DNA from: Triglochin maritima
Lineage: Eukaryota; Streptophyta; Magnoliopsida; Alismatales; Juncaginaceae
NCBI GenBank assembly: GCA_963682175.1
Contig: OY821777.1
Location: forward strand, 14,466,001 to 14,530,000
Reading direction: 5' to 3'
Length of the DNA: 64,000 nucleotides
This document shows positions 1-11,405 of this stretch, piece after piece (position 1 is the stretch's first letter; every line of letters starts with the position of its first letter). The notes beneath the pieces were generated by a model, which made no database searches, was not told the DNA's origin, and worked only from the letters and a program-made list of their open reading frames with translations. The position numbers and the translations under genes were made by a program.

Positions 1-636
1 AATGAATTCCCTTGTAAAATCCCACATATGAACAGTTTTCAAAAGCAATTCTCATGTCAAACCGAACGTCGACTTTCAAAATTTACATAACTTGATTTAA
101 CTTTAGCCATTTCAAGTTAATGAAAAAAACGCTTCATACGCACATATGATATGCTTTTGTGTGTTGAGGTATTTTTAAGTGCGTTTTAATTGAAACAAAT
201 GCTAGCAATACGTTGCCTGTGTAATTTTCAATTAATAGCATTTGAAAACGACATGCTTATCCAAATATAAGAGGAACACTAATAATGTCCATTTATAAGT
301 CTCCAAATTGTACATCCCTAAAAATCTACAAAAAAACGCATACAAATGCAATTGACAATGAAATTGTGGCTTTCCAAAGCATATGATGTAAAATACGGTC
401 AGGCGTCAAATGATCACAAAGAAAAGATTATCATTTTTTCCGGACATTATTCCCAATCGAATGGTATAGGCTTTTAATGAGTAAAGTTTTCGCTTTTCCA
501 ACCAATAATTGCAATACAATTATGGGCCCGTCACACTTTTAATGTGCGTTGTATTTGCTTTATATTTTGGCCTCAAGAAAAACACGGCTGAAGATAGTGA
601 AGTCTTTTTTTTGGGTTGCTCCAGTGAGAGTTAGGC
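1..636. other. AT-rich intergenic DNA, no gene seen
   Basis: No reading frame with recognisable protein features and no clear repeat structure was found in this stretch. It precedes the CACGATA array. Confidence 0.5.
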
Positions 637-995
637 CTGTCAATCGGGTCGTTTACATGTCTTATCGTGTCGTGTATGGTCGGATGCTAACAAGTATTGG
701 GTATGCACGAACACGACACGATAAGAAATCGTGTATACGAACTCAAACATGAACACGATAATTATCGTGTATACACGGACACGACACGATTTGTACACGA
801 ACTCTTATCGGGTAATGTAACAAGATACACGATAATACCCGAATGGACACGACAAGTACCTACAAACACGATAAGAACCTATATACACGATAATATATAT
901 ATACACAAATAGCCACGATAATACCTGTATACAATAATAGACACGATAAAGATACAATAGACACGAAATTCTAGAATTTCTGGAAAATACCAAAT
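637..995. repeat. Palindrome-rich CACGATA / TATCGTG array
   Basis: The heptamer CACGATA occurs about seven times here, with reverse-complement copies (TATCGTG) and repeated CACGACACGAT blocks. Many local inverted repeats result, such as ATCGTGTATACACGA-type palindromes. Short reading frames across it are repeat translations, not genes. A related block (TGTCAATCG followed by TATCGTGTC) reappears near 2472-2505, so the array may be one end of a decayed transposon about 1.9 kb long. That link is inference, and no target duplication was found. Confidence 0.6.
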
Positions 996-2883
996 AAACC
1001 TAACAAATACAACAACATTATAATATATAATACTAATTTCCTCTAGTTCAAAACTTCAAATAAATAGTTTCTCAACAAATAATGGTCTAATAATACATGC
1101 AAAACAACATAACAATTCAAGACTTCAAGTTCATTTTCCAAGGCTCGAAATTTAATTCCTTCTACTTTCAACTTTATTTTTTCATGTCTTCCGTACCATA
1201 AGTAGCTTCATAGAATCATAGGTTATTCTCTAACCTCTACCTATTCTCCACGTTACTTGATAAAGGATAATGTCAAAAATAGATGGACCATGTGTATAGC
1301 TGCACTCCAGAATAACATCAATCGTGTTTTGGAATCAATTCCTCTACCTCCTGGATGCCATTTTCTGAAATCCGGTCAAAAGAGAAAGAAAAACATGTTA
1401 CACTTGAGGTCTTAAATTAATGGTCTAAAGAAGAATCACCGGCAAAACTTTATACTAATTATGGGCATGACTTTGAAATTTCAGCGTCCATTTGAAAGGT
1501 GATCATAATAAACTTATCTAAAAAACACATTTGAAATTTCAACCTCCAGATAAAAGATTAAGCCACAACATAATGAAACAAATTTAATTAAGCCACAACT
1601 GAAAATGCTATCAACTCAGAAACCACTTAATAGTAATCACGTTATAAGAAAAAACGTCCAAGGAAGTTAATCTCATACTAATTCCAATTGTTGTTGGGCA
1701 GATTTGAGGGCTTTTGCTTACCTCCTTAATGGTTGGGATCTGAGATCGGCAACGAAGAGTGAGATGAGGGAACCGAGGGGTCAGAGTTTGGCGACGGAGG
1801 GGAAACGGTAGTGGAGATGGTGGGTTGGGATTTGGGGATTTCATCGATTTGATTCGAATTAGGGTTTTCCGGACCTGAAATTTGAACAGTCTCTTACGAG
1901 TTTCAACTTCCACAATTGGAATCGAACAAAATGGAATGAGAATTTCTTTCGGAGTTGACTTGGGATGGTTGAAACCTTCAACTCAATTTTACAACTTTCA
2001 ACTCAAAAATCCAAACTTTTCCTAGTCCAACTAAAACTATAAAAAAATCCCACCTCCAACAAAAACTTTTTGCAAGCAAAACCAAACAATCTTCAAATCA
2101 AACCTTGAGAAGCGTCGGAGGTGGAGAAGAACGTCGTAAAGACCCTGCTCGAAGGCGTCGACGAGAAAGTCCAGGTTAGAGCCATGCCAAGCTTGGAAGG
2201 GTTCGACCAGTGTGGACTAGGGATTGAGAGGGTACTACGAGGAGCATCGTCGAAGATCGAAGATGATGTCGTCGTCGATGCAAGGAGCGGCGAGATTCGG
2301 AGCTGGGGTGGGGAGTGGCGGTGAGATTCGGGGTTGGGGTGAGGGTTATGGTTAGGAATCAGATTTTGGGTATGTTTCGGGTTGGGACTTGGGAGTTGGA
2401 ACCGAGGGTAAGTGGGTTTGGGTTAATCGGTTTGGTTAGTCGGTTTACGTGGATCTAAGTCCTAACGTGTCAATCGTATATATCGTGTCTCGTGTACAAT
2501 ACCATAAAGTTCAATACTCTTGTCTGGTTCTTGGATGTTGTAAAGAATGTAATTTTTCTGAACGAAATTATTTGAGATAAATCTGACGTGAATTTTTTTG
2601 GTTATGTTTTTTACGAGATGAATGAGGTTTTTTGAGTATTTTTAAAGATAAGGGTATTTTAGGTAGAACGATAAATATAAATATATTTTTCAAATGATGT
2701 TAAACTATGAGTTTTTTCCAGAGGTTTGGTCACTTTAAGTATAGAAAACCAAATTTTCCATTTCAAATAGAATCTTACGATAACAAGAGTTATTGCATAA
2801 CAATAAAAAAATATAGCAAAATTTCTATCGGTGAAACAAATATCATATATAACCACTTGTATTTTGGAAAATGAATCGATGAT
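996..2883. other. Intergenic DNA with no supported gene
   Basis: Small reading frames exist near 1611-1913 (- strand) and 2121-2324 (+ strand), but neither shows a recognisable domain or splice context. The less AT-rich patch at about 1690-1900 and 2110-2420 could be a captured host-gene 5' end inside a decayed element, because CACGATA-like sequence flanks it on both sides. I could not identify a source gene. Confidence 0.4.
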
Positions 2884-3230
2884 ATGGATGATGAGTTAAA
2901 AGCAACGGAGACAATTAATGGAGATGATATAATCCAGTTCGCCGTAAATGAGCTTCACGATGAAACAAGACTCTCTAGAAGCAATATTGACCGACAAAAG
3001 GTCAGATTTGTAGCCGAAAATTTTACTCAGAAAGGAGACATTCGTTACATTAATGATACTTTCTTTGTTGTAGATATAAGAACGACTCACGTAAAATCAT
3101 AGTGGCGTTGATGGCTCATTACAACTTAAAGTTACACTAAATGGACATGAAAATTGCTCTTCTAAATGAGAGTTTAGATGAATATATAAGAACAACTTTG
3201 TTGAATGTTTGAAACCCAAATGCCAAGGAA
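2884..3230 (+). pseudogene. Ty1/copia reverse-transcriptase relic
   Basis: The + strand translation contains KVRFVAENFTQKGDIRY, a decayed form of the copia RVT_2 stretch that normally reads K-A-R-[LF]-V-A-K-G-[FY]-T-Q. After an in-frame stop near 3100, the same frame keeps recognisable copia remnants: a VALMAHYNLKLH-like segment and a LLNESLDEYI-like segment, matching the region just before the catalytic YVDD part of RT. There is no gag, integrase or LTR attached. This is an old 5'- and 3'-truncated fragment. Confidence 0.65.
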
Positions 3231-3777
3231 ACGGCCAATCCCAATCGTAACTAACATTAACAATTTTGTTGAATGTTTTATTCTCTAACATATATATGAC
3301 TTCTGAAAGCACATACTCAAAAATGTAAAATAAATCCTGATCGACTAAATATTTTTTTCTTATTATTAAGTTAATGATTAGATTGAGACTATCCTCTTTC
3401 TTTCTTGGATGGTTGGGATTAAGAAAAAGTTGAACTTGTTTAATCATTAAATATCAGGTTTTAGTGGAACGCGTGTATCATCATGGTTTTATTTATATGG
3501 ATTATTACATGTCAATGACGACTAGGCAATAAAAAAGGGAGGAGAAAAAGCATACAAAAATTTAGATGGAAAATGTGTATTGGATTGCCATACAGTTCAA
3601 TGGGTTTAGCTTGTGGGAGATTTCATTTAACTTAGCAAGATATTTAATCCCAATAGATGAAAGTATATATTTTTTAGAATTTGTTGCTTAGGACCTTTGA
3701 CAAGAGTCTTAAGGACGACAATTTAAGGGGTAACAATAAAAAAAATAAAGGGATAAATTCAAAGGATAACAATAAAA
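3231..3777. other. Spacer between copia relic and copia LTR
   Basis: No gene was recognised. Part of it may be further eroded copia sequence, but the similarity is too weak to claim. The last five bases before the LTR (TAAAA, 3773-3777) would be one side of a target duplication. The matching side is not present because the element's other end is missing. Confidence 0.4.
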
Positions 3778-4239
3778 TGTAGGATTTCATGTTTAATTGT
3801 ACATATTTATTTTCGAATTTTTTATGCACAATAAGGATCAATTTACAATTTTCTATGATTTATTTCATGCATGCATCAATTTGTTTCAATAACTAGTTTC
3901 AAAACTTTATTAAAACAAATATGGGCTCCGAAATTCATACCTAGAAGTTCTCTAAAACTTCTTGAAGATTCGGAGACGTTGGGGATGCTCCTCGCTGCGC
4001 CGGATGCCTCCGAGTATTCACCAAACTCTAAACAAGATCGGAGACATGGAAGCTAGTCTCTCAATCTCCGATAGGGTTTTGAATCCAATTACTAACCCCT
4101 CTTTAATTCCCTTGAGAAGATGATCTCTTAAGAACTAAAACTAAACTTAAGAATTAATGGATTTTCGTGGAGATTTATGGAGAGAGAATTTTTGCATAAG
4201 TAATAATGAATTAATTTTGGAGGTAACGAGATAAACTGG

Positions 4240-4247
4240 TATTTATA
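4240..4247 (-). promoter_or_regulatory. LTR TATA box (TATAAATA)
   Basis: TATAAATA reads on the - strand about 460 bp before the LTR end. The same motif sits at the equivalent place in the solo LTR (8102-8109, - strand) and in the + strand element (56842-56849). Conservation in three diverged LTRs supports its being the LTR promoter. Confidence 0.65.
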
Positions 4248-4429
4248 AGCTCTCTCCAAATTACCTATTCATGTGCAACCCCTTGCCCATGATTTCATGC
4301 AAAATTCCATCTAACCATCCATTATTTAATAATAAATAATATTAGCCACGAATTAAATCAATTATGGACCAATTCCATGCATGATCTAATTAATTCTTAA
4401 ATTAATTCTGCTGAAAACCGTCTGGACCG

Positions 4430-4640
4430 GTCTACCGTTTGGAGGTTCGGTCGACCGCTCGAACCATGTTTCGGTCGACCGTTCGTAACAGGAATTATTC
4501 CATCTCGATGTTCGGTCGACCGACCGATTACTTTCGGTCGACCGTTCGAACAGATGAAAATTCCCTGTTATCGGTCGAGACATGTCCGATCGACCGTGCC
4601 CGATCGGTCGACCGTTTACTGCTAACTGGTCGACCGTTGG
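4430..4640. repeat. GGTCGACCG palindrome cluster in LTR U3
   Basis: At least six exact GGTCGACCG palindromes plus several one-mismatch versions fall within about 210 bp. They lie upstream of the LTR TATA box in element orientation. The cluster is CpG-dense in an AT-rich context. The open frames across it on both strands are repeat translations, not proteins. Confidence 0.8.
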
Positions 4641-5808
4641 AGCACTATTTTGCAGACTTGTCAAATTTCGGTTTAACCCCTACAAAATTTGACATTTCGG
4701 GATTAGTAGTAAATTCACAAGTTATGTAACATATTATCCTATGCAATGATCAATCATTACACCCCATAATATTTACATCACATATGAATTTTATTTAGAT
4801 TCTAATTATGTTATTAATCACAACATAATTTTGATTTTGCTTGTTAACCCCATGTGTCATATTTTCTACATGAAACCCGACACATCTTATGAACTCAAAA
4901 TCCTCATTTCTTGTTTCCCAGTTTTGCGGTGTGACCTACGAGAGGATCTAAACTAAGTTGACAGTGATATTAAGAGCTTAATATCACAAGCTATAAGCGG
5001 TATCTAGCTACACATTATAGTTCTCAATTAGTTAGATGTCTTAATTCCACTCGAACCAAAACCCGATCCATTTAGTGATGGAGTGCACCACTTGTGTCCG
5101 TCCCTTGCCTCATGATATTAAGAATACACACAAAGTAGTATTGTGTCATCTTTGTATTAGTATTCATTTCTTGATCTCTTTAAGCTAGCTATAAATATGT
5201 GACTTAACTCAAATCACATTGTGCACATTATAACTTTGCTTTATCAAGGGGCCCACTAATATCATCACTCAATTAAGAGGGGCAATGATAGTCTTTTGAC
5301 TAACTATCTTCTCCAACAAAAGTTGTACTTAATCAACCAATGCCTTTACACTACACTTATCGATAGTTCAAGACACTGATCTAATTAAGTATTCCTTAAG
5401 TGATCAGATATAAGTCTCATATCAAAGGACCAAAGACACAGTAAAATATTAATGACACAGAAACACATTTCTATAATATTTTACTTATTAGGTCTATTCA
5501 GTATACAAAAGTAATATTTTCCTCTTTTGCATACCCGTGTTGTCACTCACTTGTAGAGCTACAATGATCTATGACCAAACACGACAATCTTAACCCGGTA
5601 ATTAATGTCCCATGTTAATCACCATGATTGCGAATATCTTTTGTTTTATGTAAACCAATATCTTTTAGAGCTCTACGGTTAAGGACCAAGAGCATCTTCC
5701 TTAACACTTCTAAAAGACGAATAACATAAACAAAGAACAAAATGATTTCTCATTCAATTCATAATAATTGACATTTAAAAGTAAAACTTTTAGAACACAT
5801 TCCCTTCA

Positions 5809-6998
5809 ATCTCTCACTTGTTATTAAAGTTTTCTTTCACATACATACTCAATGTATAAAACAATAATAACTAGGGTAAACCCCATTACATATCAATCAT
5901 CAAACCAATCTACATGGTTCCTCAATCCCATGGACTCGAAATGCATTTCGCCCTTGGCTTGGGATAAGGGTTTTGTGAATGGATCAGTTGTGTTGCTGTT
6001 GGTGTCCACCCATAAAAGATTTATTTTGCCTTCGTCGATGAGGTCACGCGTCACGAAGTACTTGCGATCCATCTACTTCACTTTGTGGTGTGATTTGGGA
6101 TCCTTGATTTGCGAGATAGACGCATTATTGTCGCAAAATAGCTTTATTGGTCCCTCGCTCGAGGGAACTACTCCAAGCTCTTCAATGAACTTCTTAATCC
6201 ACACTCCTTCCTTGCTCGCTTCAGCGACAACCATTACTTCGGAAGCAGTGGTTGAGTCGGCCGTAGTGCTTTGCTTCCAACTACGCCAACTCACAGCTCC
6301 ACCATCCAGAAGAAAGACGTATCCTGATTGCGACCTTCTATCGTCTGGATCACTCATGAAACTCGCATCCGAGTACCCTTCGGCTATCAATTCCCTTTGT
6401 CCTCCATAAACAAGAATCTTATCCTTAGTCCGGTTAAGGTACTTCAGGATATTCTTGACCGCAGTCCAATGCTCAGGACCTACGTTGGATTGGTGACGAC
6501 TTGTCACGCTTAGAGCATACGAGACATCGGGTCTTGTGCAAGTCATCGCGTACATGATCGACCCAATTGCCGAAGCATAAGGGACATCTTTCATGTACTC
6601 TAAGTTCTTACGTGATTGCGCACGTTGAGACTTCTTGAGTTGCACACCCATACTTATTGGCACACTGCCCTTTTTGGAGTTGTTCATCTTGAATCTTTCC
6701 AAGACCTTGTCAATGTATGTACGTTGACTGAGGCCAATGAGTCTACGAGATCTATCTCGATGTATCTTGATTCCCAAGATGTATTGAGCCTCACCCATAT
6801 CTTTCATTGAAAATGCAGATTTCAATGAACTTCTCGTTTGCTCAAGTAAAAGAATATGATTGCCCATAAGCAATATGTCATCGACATATAAGATTAGGAA
6901 TACTACATGGCTCCCACTAACCTTCTTGTATATACAAGGTTCTTCCTTACTTTGAATGAAGTGAAGTTTTTTCACTTCCTCGTCAGAGCAATACGATC
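5809..6998 (-). pseudogene. Ty1/copia RT (C-terminal part) and RNase H
   Basis: The - strand encodes the second half of a copia polyprotein. Visible motifs are the RT catalytic YVDDILLMGN, then SAFSMKDMGEAQYILGIKI, then PYASAIGSIMYAMTCTRPDV. RNase H follows with YSDASF and the SGYVFLLDGGAVSW and ADSTTASE blocks, ending with a FCDNNASI segment. The frame is open from 6975 to a stop at 6073-6075. It then continues in the same frame through a TDPFTKPL-like tail to about 5840, just before the polypurine tract. Gag, protease, integrase and the start of RT are missing; homology stops near 6990-6998 at an abrupt join with gypsy sequence. A long + strand frame over the same bases (5852-6409) is a shadow. 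Confidence 0.88.
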
Positions 6999-7347
6999 CT
7001 CGGAATTAGTCGGGATTTGGATTAGAAATAAAAATTTGATTGAATTAGAATTTAAGAAATTGGATTTAGAAGTATTGACTATTGCTTTAAATGCGAATTT
7101 TGACTTGGTTGGATTTGCTACCAAATTATTAATAAATAATGAAAGATGAATTTATAGATATTTGGACTTGAGTTCAAATGTGAATTCGGATTTGGTTGGA
7201 TTGATTATCTAAATTATGAGCGATAAGTGGTGTTAGATTTTTAGATTTGATAAATAATGAGTTGAAAAAATTTGTATTGATTTGTTCGGATTGACACAGT
7301 ATTGAGATCAAATTTCGAGGACGAAATTTCTTTTAAGGAGGGTGAAA
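6999..7347 (+). mobile_element. Ty3/gypsy internal 3' end with polypurine tract
   Basis: The segment carries the signature that often precedes a plant gypsy 3' LTR: a GAGGACGAAATTTC motif (7317-7330) followed by a purine-rich TTTTAAGGAGGGTGAAA tract ending at 7347. Upstream bases are a short piece of non-coding 3' internal sequence. The gypsy polyprotein is absent, having been cut where the copia fragment begins. Confidence 0.7.
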
Positions 7348-7637
7348 TGTAATATCCTGAATTTTTTAGTTGAGGTAATAATCAAATATCTTAATGGACT
7401 AATTAAGATTGTTGGATGATTGTGTGGTTTTAGGAGAAGATGGAATTTTGAGAAGAATATAGAAAAGAAAAAGATGGAGATTTTGAGGCAAGTACTGATT
7501 CGTTATTCTTCAGTTTCATATCATGTCTGTCTCTCTTGATATTCGTAGTTGCATGCATGCTGAGTATCAATGTTGATTTCATTGATATGCATATGATTGC
7601 ATGGTGGTGTTTCGGTTGACATGTCTTGTGGCTGTAT

Positions 7638-9689
7638 TGTAGGATTTCATGTTTAATTATACATATATATTTTCGAAATTTTTATGTATAATAAGGACCA
7701 ATTACAATTTTCTTTGATTTATTTCATGCATGCATCGGTTTGTTTTAACATCTAGTTTCAAAACTCTATTAAAACAAACAAGGGCTCCGAAATTCATACC
7801 TAGAAGTTCTCTAAAACTTCTTGAAGATTCGGAGACGTTGGGGATGCTCCTCGCTGCGCCGGATGCCTCCAAGTATTCACCAAACTCTAAACAAGATCGG
7901 AGAGAGGGAAGCTAGTCTCTCAATCTCCGATAGGGTTTAGAATCCAATTACTAACCCCTCTTTAATTCCCTTGAGAAGATGATCTCTTAAGAACTAAACT
8001 AAACTTAAGAATTTGTGTAATTTTCGTGGAGAAATTAAGGAGAGAGATTTTGCATGAAAAACAATATTAATTAAGATGTAGGAAGGCAATGAGATAACCT
8101 CTATTTATAGGTTCTCTCCAAATTACCTATTCATGTGCAACCTCTTGCCCATGATTTCATGCAAAATTCCATCTAACAATCCATTATTTATTAATAAATA
8201 ATATTAGCCACGAATTAAATCAATTATGGACCAATTCCATGCATGATCTAATTAATTCTTAAATTAATTCTGCATAAACCGTCTGGACCGGTCGACCGTT
8301 TTTGGAGGTTCGGTCGACCGCTCGAACCAGTTTTGGTCGACCGTTCAATAGCTCGGTCGACCGTTCGTAACAGGAACTATTCCATCGCAATGTTCGGTCG
8401 ACCGACCGATCACTTTCGGTCGACCGTTCGAACAGATGAAAATTCCTTGTTATCGGTCGAGACATGTCCGGTCGACCGTGCCCTACCGGTCGACCGTTTA
8501 CTGCTAACCGGTCGACCGTTTGAGCACTGTTTTGCAGACTTGTCAAATTTCGGTTTAGCCCCTACAAAATTTGACATTTCGGGATTAGTAGTAAATCCAC
8601 AACTTATGTAACATATTATCCTATGTAATGATCAATCATTACACCCCATAATATTTACATCACATATGAATTTAATTTAGATTCTAATTATGTTATTAAT
8701 CACAACATAATTTTGATTTTGCTTGTTCACCCCATGTGTCATATTTTCTACATGAAACCCGACACATCTTATGAACTCAAAATCCCCATTTCTTGTTTCT
8801 CAGTTTTGCGGTGTGACCTATGGGAGGATCTAAAATAAGTTGGCAGTGATATTAAAGGCTTAATATCACAAGCTATAAGCGGTATCTAGCTACACATTAT
8901 AGCTCCCAATTAGTTAGATGTCTTAATTCCACTCGAACCAAAACCCGATCCATTTAGTGATGGCGTGCACCACTTGTGTCCGTCCCTTGCCTCATGATAT
9001 TAAGAATACACACAAAGTAGTATTGTGTCATCTTTGTATTAGTATTCATTTCTTGATCTCTTTAAGCTAGCTATAAATATGTGACTTAACTCAAATCACA
9101 TTGTGCACATTATAACTTTGCTTTATCAAGGGGCCCACTAATATCATCACTCAATTAAGAGGGGCAATGATAGTCTTTTGACTAACTATCTTCTCCAACA
9201 AAAGTTGTACTTAACCAACCAATGTCTTTACACTACACTGATCGATAGTTCAAGACACTGATCTAATTAAGTATTCCTTAAGTGATCAGATATAAGTCTC
9301 ATATCAAAGGACCAAAGACACAGTAAAATATTAATGACACAGAAACACATTTCTATAATATTTTACTTATTAGGTCTATTCAGTATACAAAAGTAATATT
9401 TTCCTCTTTTACATACCCGTGTTGTCACTCACTTGTAGAGCTACAATGATCTATGACCAACACGACAATCTTAACTCGGTAATTAATGTTCCATGTTAGT
9501 TACCATGATTGCGAATATCTTTTGTTTTATGTAAACCAATATCTTTTAGAGCTCTACGGTTAAGGACCAAGAGCTTCTTCCTTAACATTTCTAAAAGACG
9601 AATAACATAAACAAGGAACAAAATGATTTCTCATTCAATTCATAATAATTGACATTTAAAAGTAAAACTTTTAGAACACATTCCCTTCA
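7638..9689 (-). mobile_element. Solo copia LTR with 5-bp TSD TGTAT
   Basis: This 2052-bp LTR is closely similar to 3778-5808. It is flanked on both sides by the perfect direct repeat TGTAT (7633-7637 and 9690-9694) and has no internal element sequence. That is the expected product of recombination between the two LTRs of a full copia insertion. It sits inside a gypsy LTR, so it inserted after the gypsy element. Confidence 0.93.
8278..8526. repeat. GGTCGACCG palindrome cluster in solo LTR
   Basis: Nine exact GGTCGACCG copies occur here, more than the six in the LTR at 3778-5808. Copies degenerate in that LTR (for example a GATCGACCG) are intact here. This suggests the solo LTR is less eroded at this cluster. 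Confidence 0.8.
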
Positions 9690-10147
9690 TGTATGTATAT
9701 TTCTGGTTGAGCCACTTAGGAAAGAGCTGCCTAGCAGACAGTGTGGAGCCACCCGAGAGAGGAAATGGTTGTCTGTCGTTAGTGTGGAGCTACCAGGTGT
9801 ACGTCTGATTGATTGATAGATTTCAGAAGCACATAATGTGGTCGAATCCGAATGGGGGTTCCAGATTGTTATGCATGTATTTTATTTGTGATGCATGTCT
9901 CTTGATTGTGCTTATTGACTGAATGTCATATTCCGTATTATTTTCCACATGATTCTGAATCTGATTGATTGACGGTTGGAACTTGCGGGTTGTCGAGCTC
10001 ACAATTTGTTGATTATATTTTTCAGATTATTATGAGCCTATCAGATGGATTTAAATTTCAGAGTGCGCAGCGTTCAGGATCGTGGATCGTATCTTAACGC
10101 ACCGGGTTCGGGCGGGTGAGCAGTTGTCCGGGCTCGGGGGCGTTACA

Positions 10148-11130
10148 ACTTTGATTCATGGGCAGGTTCTCGCAAAAGGAGGGTCAAACAATTTTAATTT
10201 CTCGATCAAGCCCGTGTCAAACGTGTGCAATTAAGTCATTATAAACTACGTAGGATGTGATTCATTCGAAAAAGAAAATAATTTATAAGTGAAGTAATTG
10301 AACTTCCAAAATAATTTCTCCTGTTAGGTTTATAGAAAAACTTAATATAATTATAGTCAATTAAAGTTAATATTTAATTTCATCATTTCATTTCAAATCA
10401 ATCTCAGCGACCACAAGTTATTTTTTAATTAATCTACTCAACCTTGATTTTCATTTTAAATCTCGAACATCTAAAATATAAATAAGACTATTGGAATTTA
10501 ATTCCTAATTTTGACAATTTCATTACAAAAAATCTTCCAACTGAACTCATTATTTGGATTTTATTTCTTATCCTAAAAAGACAGATGTGATTCAAGCCTA
10601 AAATTCCCCAGTACCTGCATCACTTTAAAGTAGGGCGAGCTATGTTTCCAAACTAAAAGTAACCAAATATCATATGCTTGAGGTGCATTTTTTGTCTCAC
10701 TACATGTCTGATCTCAAAATCCAAGACTGAGATTCCACTCCTCAACATTATCATACAGCCAAGTAGAGTTGTCAACTTTGACTCGACTCGATAACTCGAC
10801 TCGAAAAATGTTCGACTCTAATTTAACTTGAAAATAATGGATCTTGATGAAAAACAAAAAGAAACTGTAAAATTGATTCGGTAAATGAGCCGCTCGAACT
10901 TTAAATTTTTTGATGTTCGGTTCGATAAATTTTTTATTGTTCCATTTAAATAATTTTTTTATATTTAATTATAACATAAGATAATACATTTTACATTTTT
11001 TGACCACCCACTTTATCAAAAAGTGTGGGGGGTGGTTATAAACCTTCTTGATTAATGAAAATCACCACTTTATCAGAACAAAAAAAAAAACTACAGCCCG
11101 GGACCACAGAAGACAGATGTGGGCAACATA
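10148..11130. other. AT-rich spacer upstream of the formin gene
   Basis: No gene or recognisable transposon was found. A short run of GACTCGA repeats lies near 10783-10830. The right part (about 11040 onward) leads into the formin promoter region. Confidence 0.5.
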
Positions 11131-11161
11131 ACGTGGACACGTCCTCTCCATACGCCACGTG
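11131..11161 (+). promoter_or_regulatory. ACGT-core (G-box/ABRE-like) cluster upstream of formin
   Basis: Three ACGT cores fall within 31 bp: ACGTGGAC at 11131, CACGTCC at 11138 and a perfect G-box CACGTG at 11156-11161. They end about 245 bp before the formin ATG. ACGT cores are known plant bZIP/bHLH sites. Function here is inferred from position only. Confidence 0.4.
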
Positions 11162-11405
11162 TCCAGTGTCTTCGACCCCGCCACCATTTTCCCACCACCT
11201 TTTTACATTCATATCTCTCCCAAATCCCAACCCAAACAAGTCCACTTCAAACCCAAAACCCCTTAAAAATACTAAACTCACTTTTCTCTTCAACTCCTCC
11301 GATCGTGACTCTTCTTTGCCGTCTCCGGTTCGGGTTTGACCTCGACTCCGATCGAAGTCTTGACTCCGTCCGCCGGCGTTGATGTGATCTAAGGCGTCAC
11401 CGCTC

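Larger units (their letters stand above)
3778..5808 (-). repeat. Copia LTR (3' LTR of a minus-strand element), 2031 bp
   Basis: The sequence is a near-full copy of the LTR at 7638-9689. On the - strand it starts TGAAGGGAATG and ends CATGAAATCCTACA, giving the TG...CA ends usual for LTRs. Next to its - strand start, at 5809-5819, lies a purine-rich polypurine tract (GTGAGAGAT on the - strand). The copia RT/RNase H reading frame is further upstream, so this is the 3' LTR. It contains a TATA box and a cluster of GGTCGACCG palindromes. Confidence 0.9.
7348..10147 (+). mobile_element. Ty3/gypsy 3' LTR split by a copia solo LTR
   Basis: The gypsy LTR starts TGTAATATCCTGA at 7348 and ends GGGCGTTACA at 10147, consistent with TGTAA...TTACA ends. 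Removing the inserted copia LTR and one copy of its 5-bp duplication leaves 743 bp, a typical gypsy LTR size. No matching 5' LTR is in the window. The right-hand piece (9695-10147) is contiguous in sense with 7348-7632. Confidence 0.75.

Noticed and set aside
2121..2324. A 67-codon + strand frame in G/C-richer sequence
   Set aside because: No domain, no splice context and no relation to neighbours could be seen; it may be a captured fragment, but I cannot support it.
4386..4729. Opposing open frames of 92 and 96 codons with repeated R-P-V-D/R-S-T-E peptides
   Set aside because: They translate the GGTCGACCG palindromes on both strands; the same happens in the sister LTR at 8259-8611. No gene.
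5852..6409. A 185-codon + strand reading frame
   Set aside because: It is antisense to the copia RNase H coding region, whose motifs are clear on the - strand.
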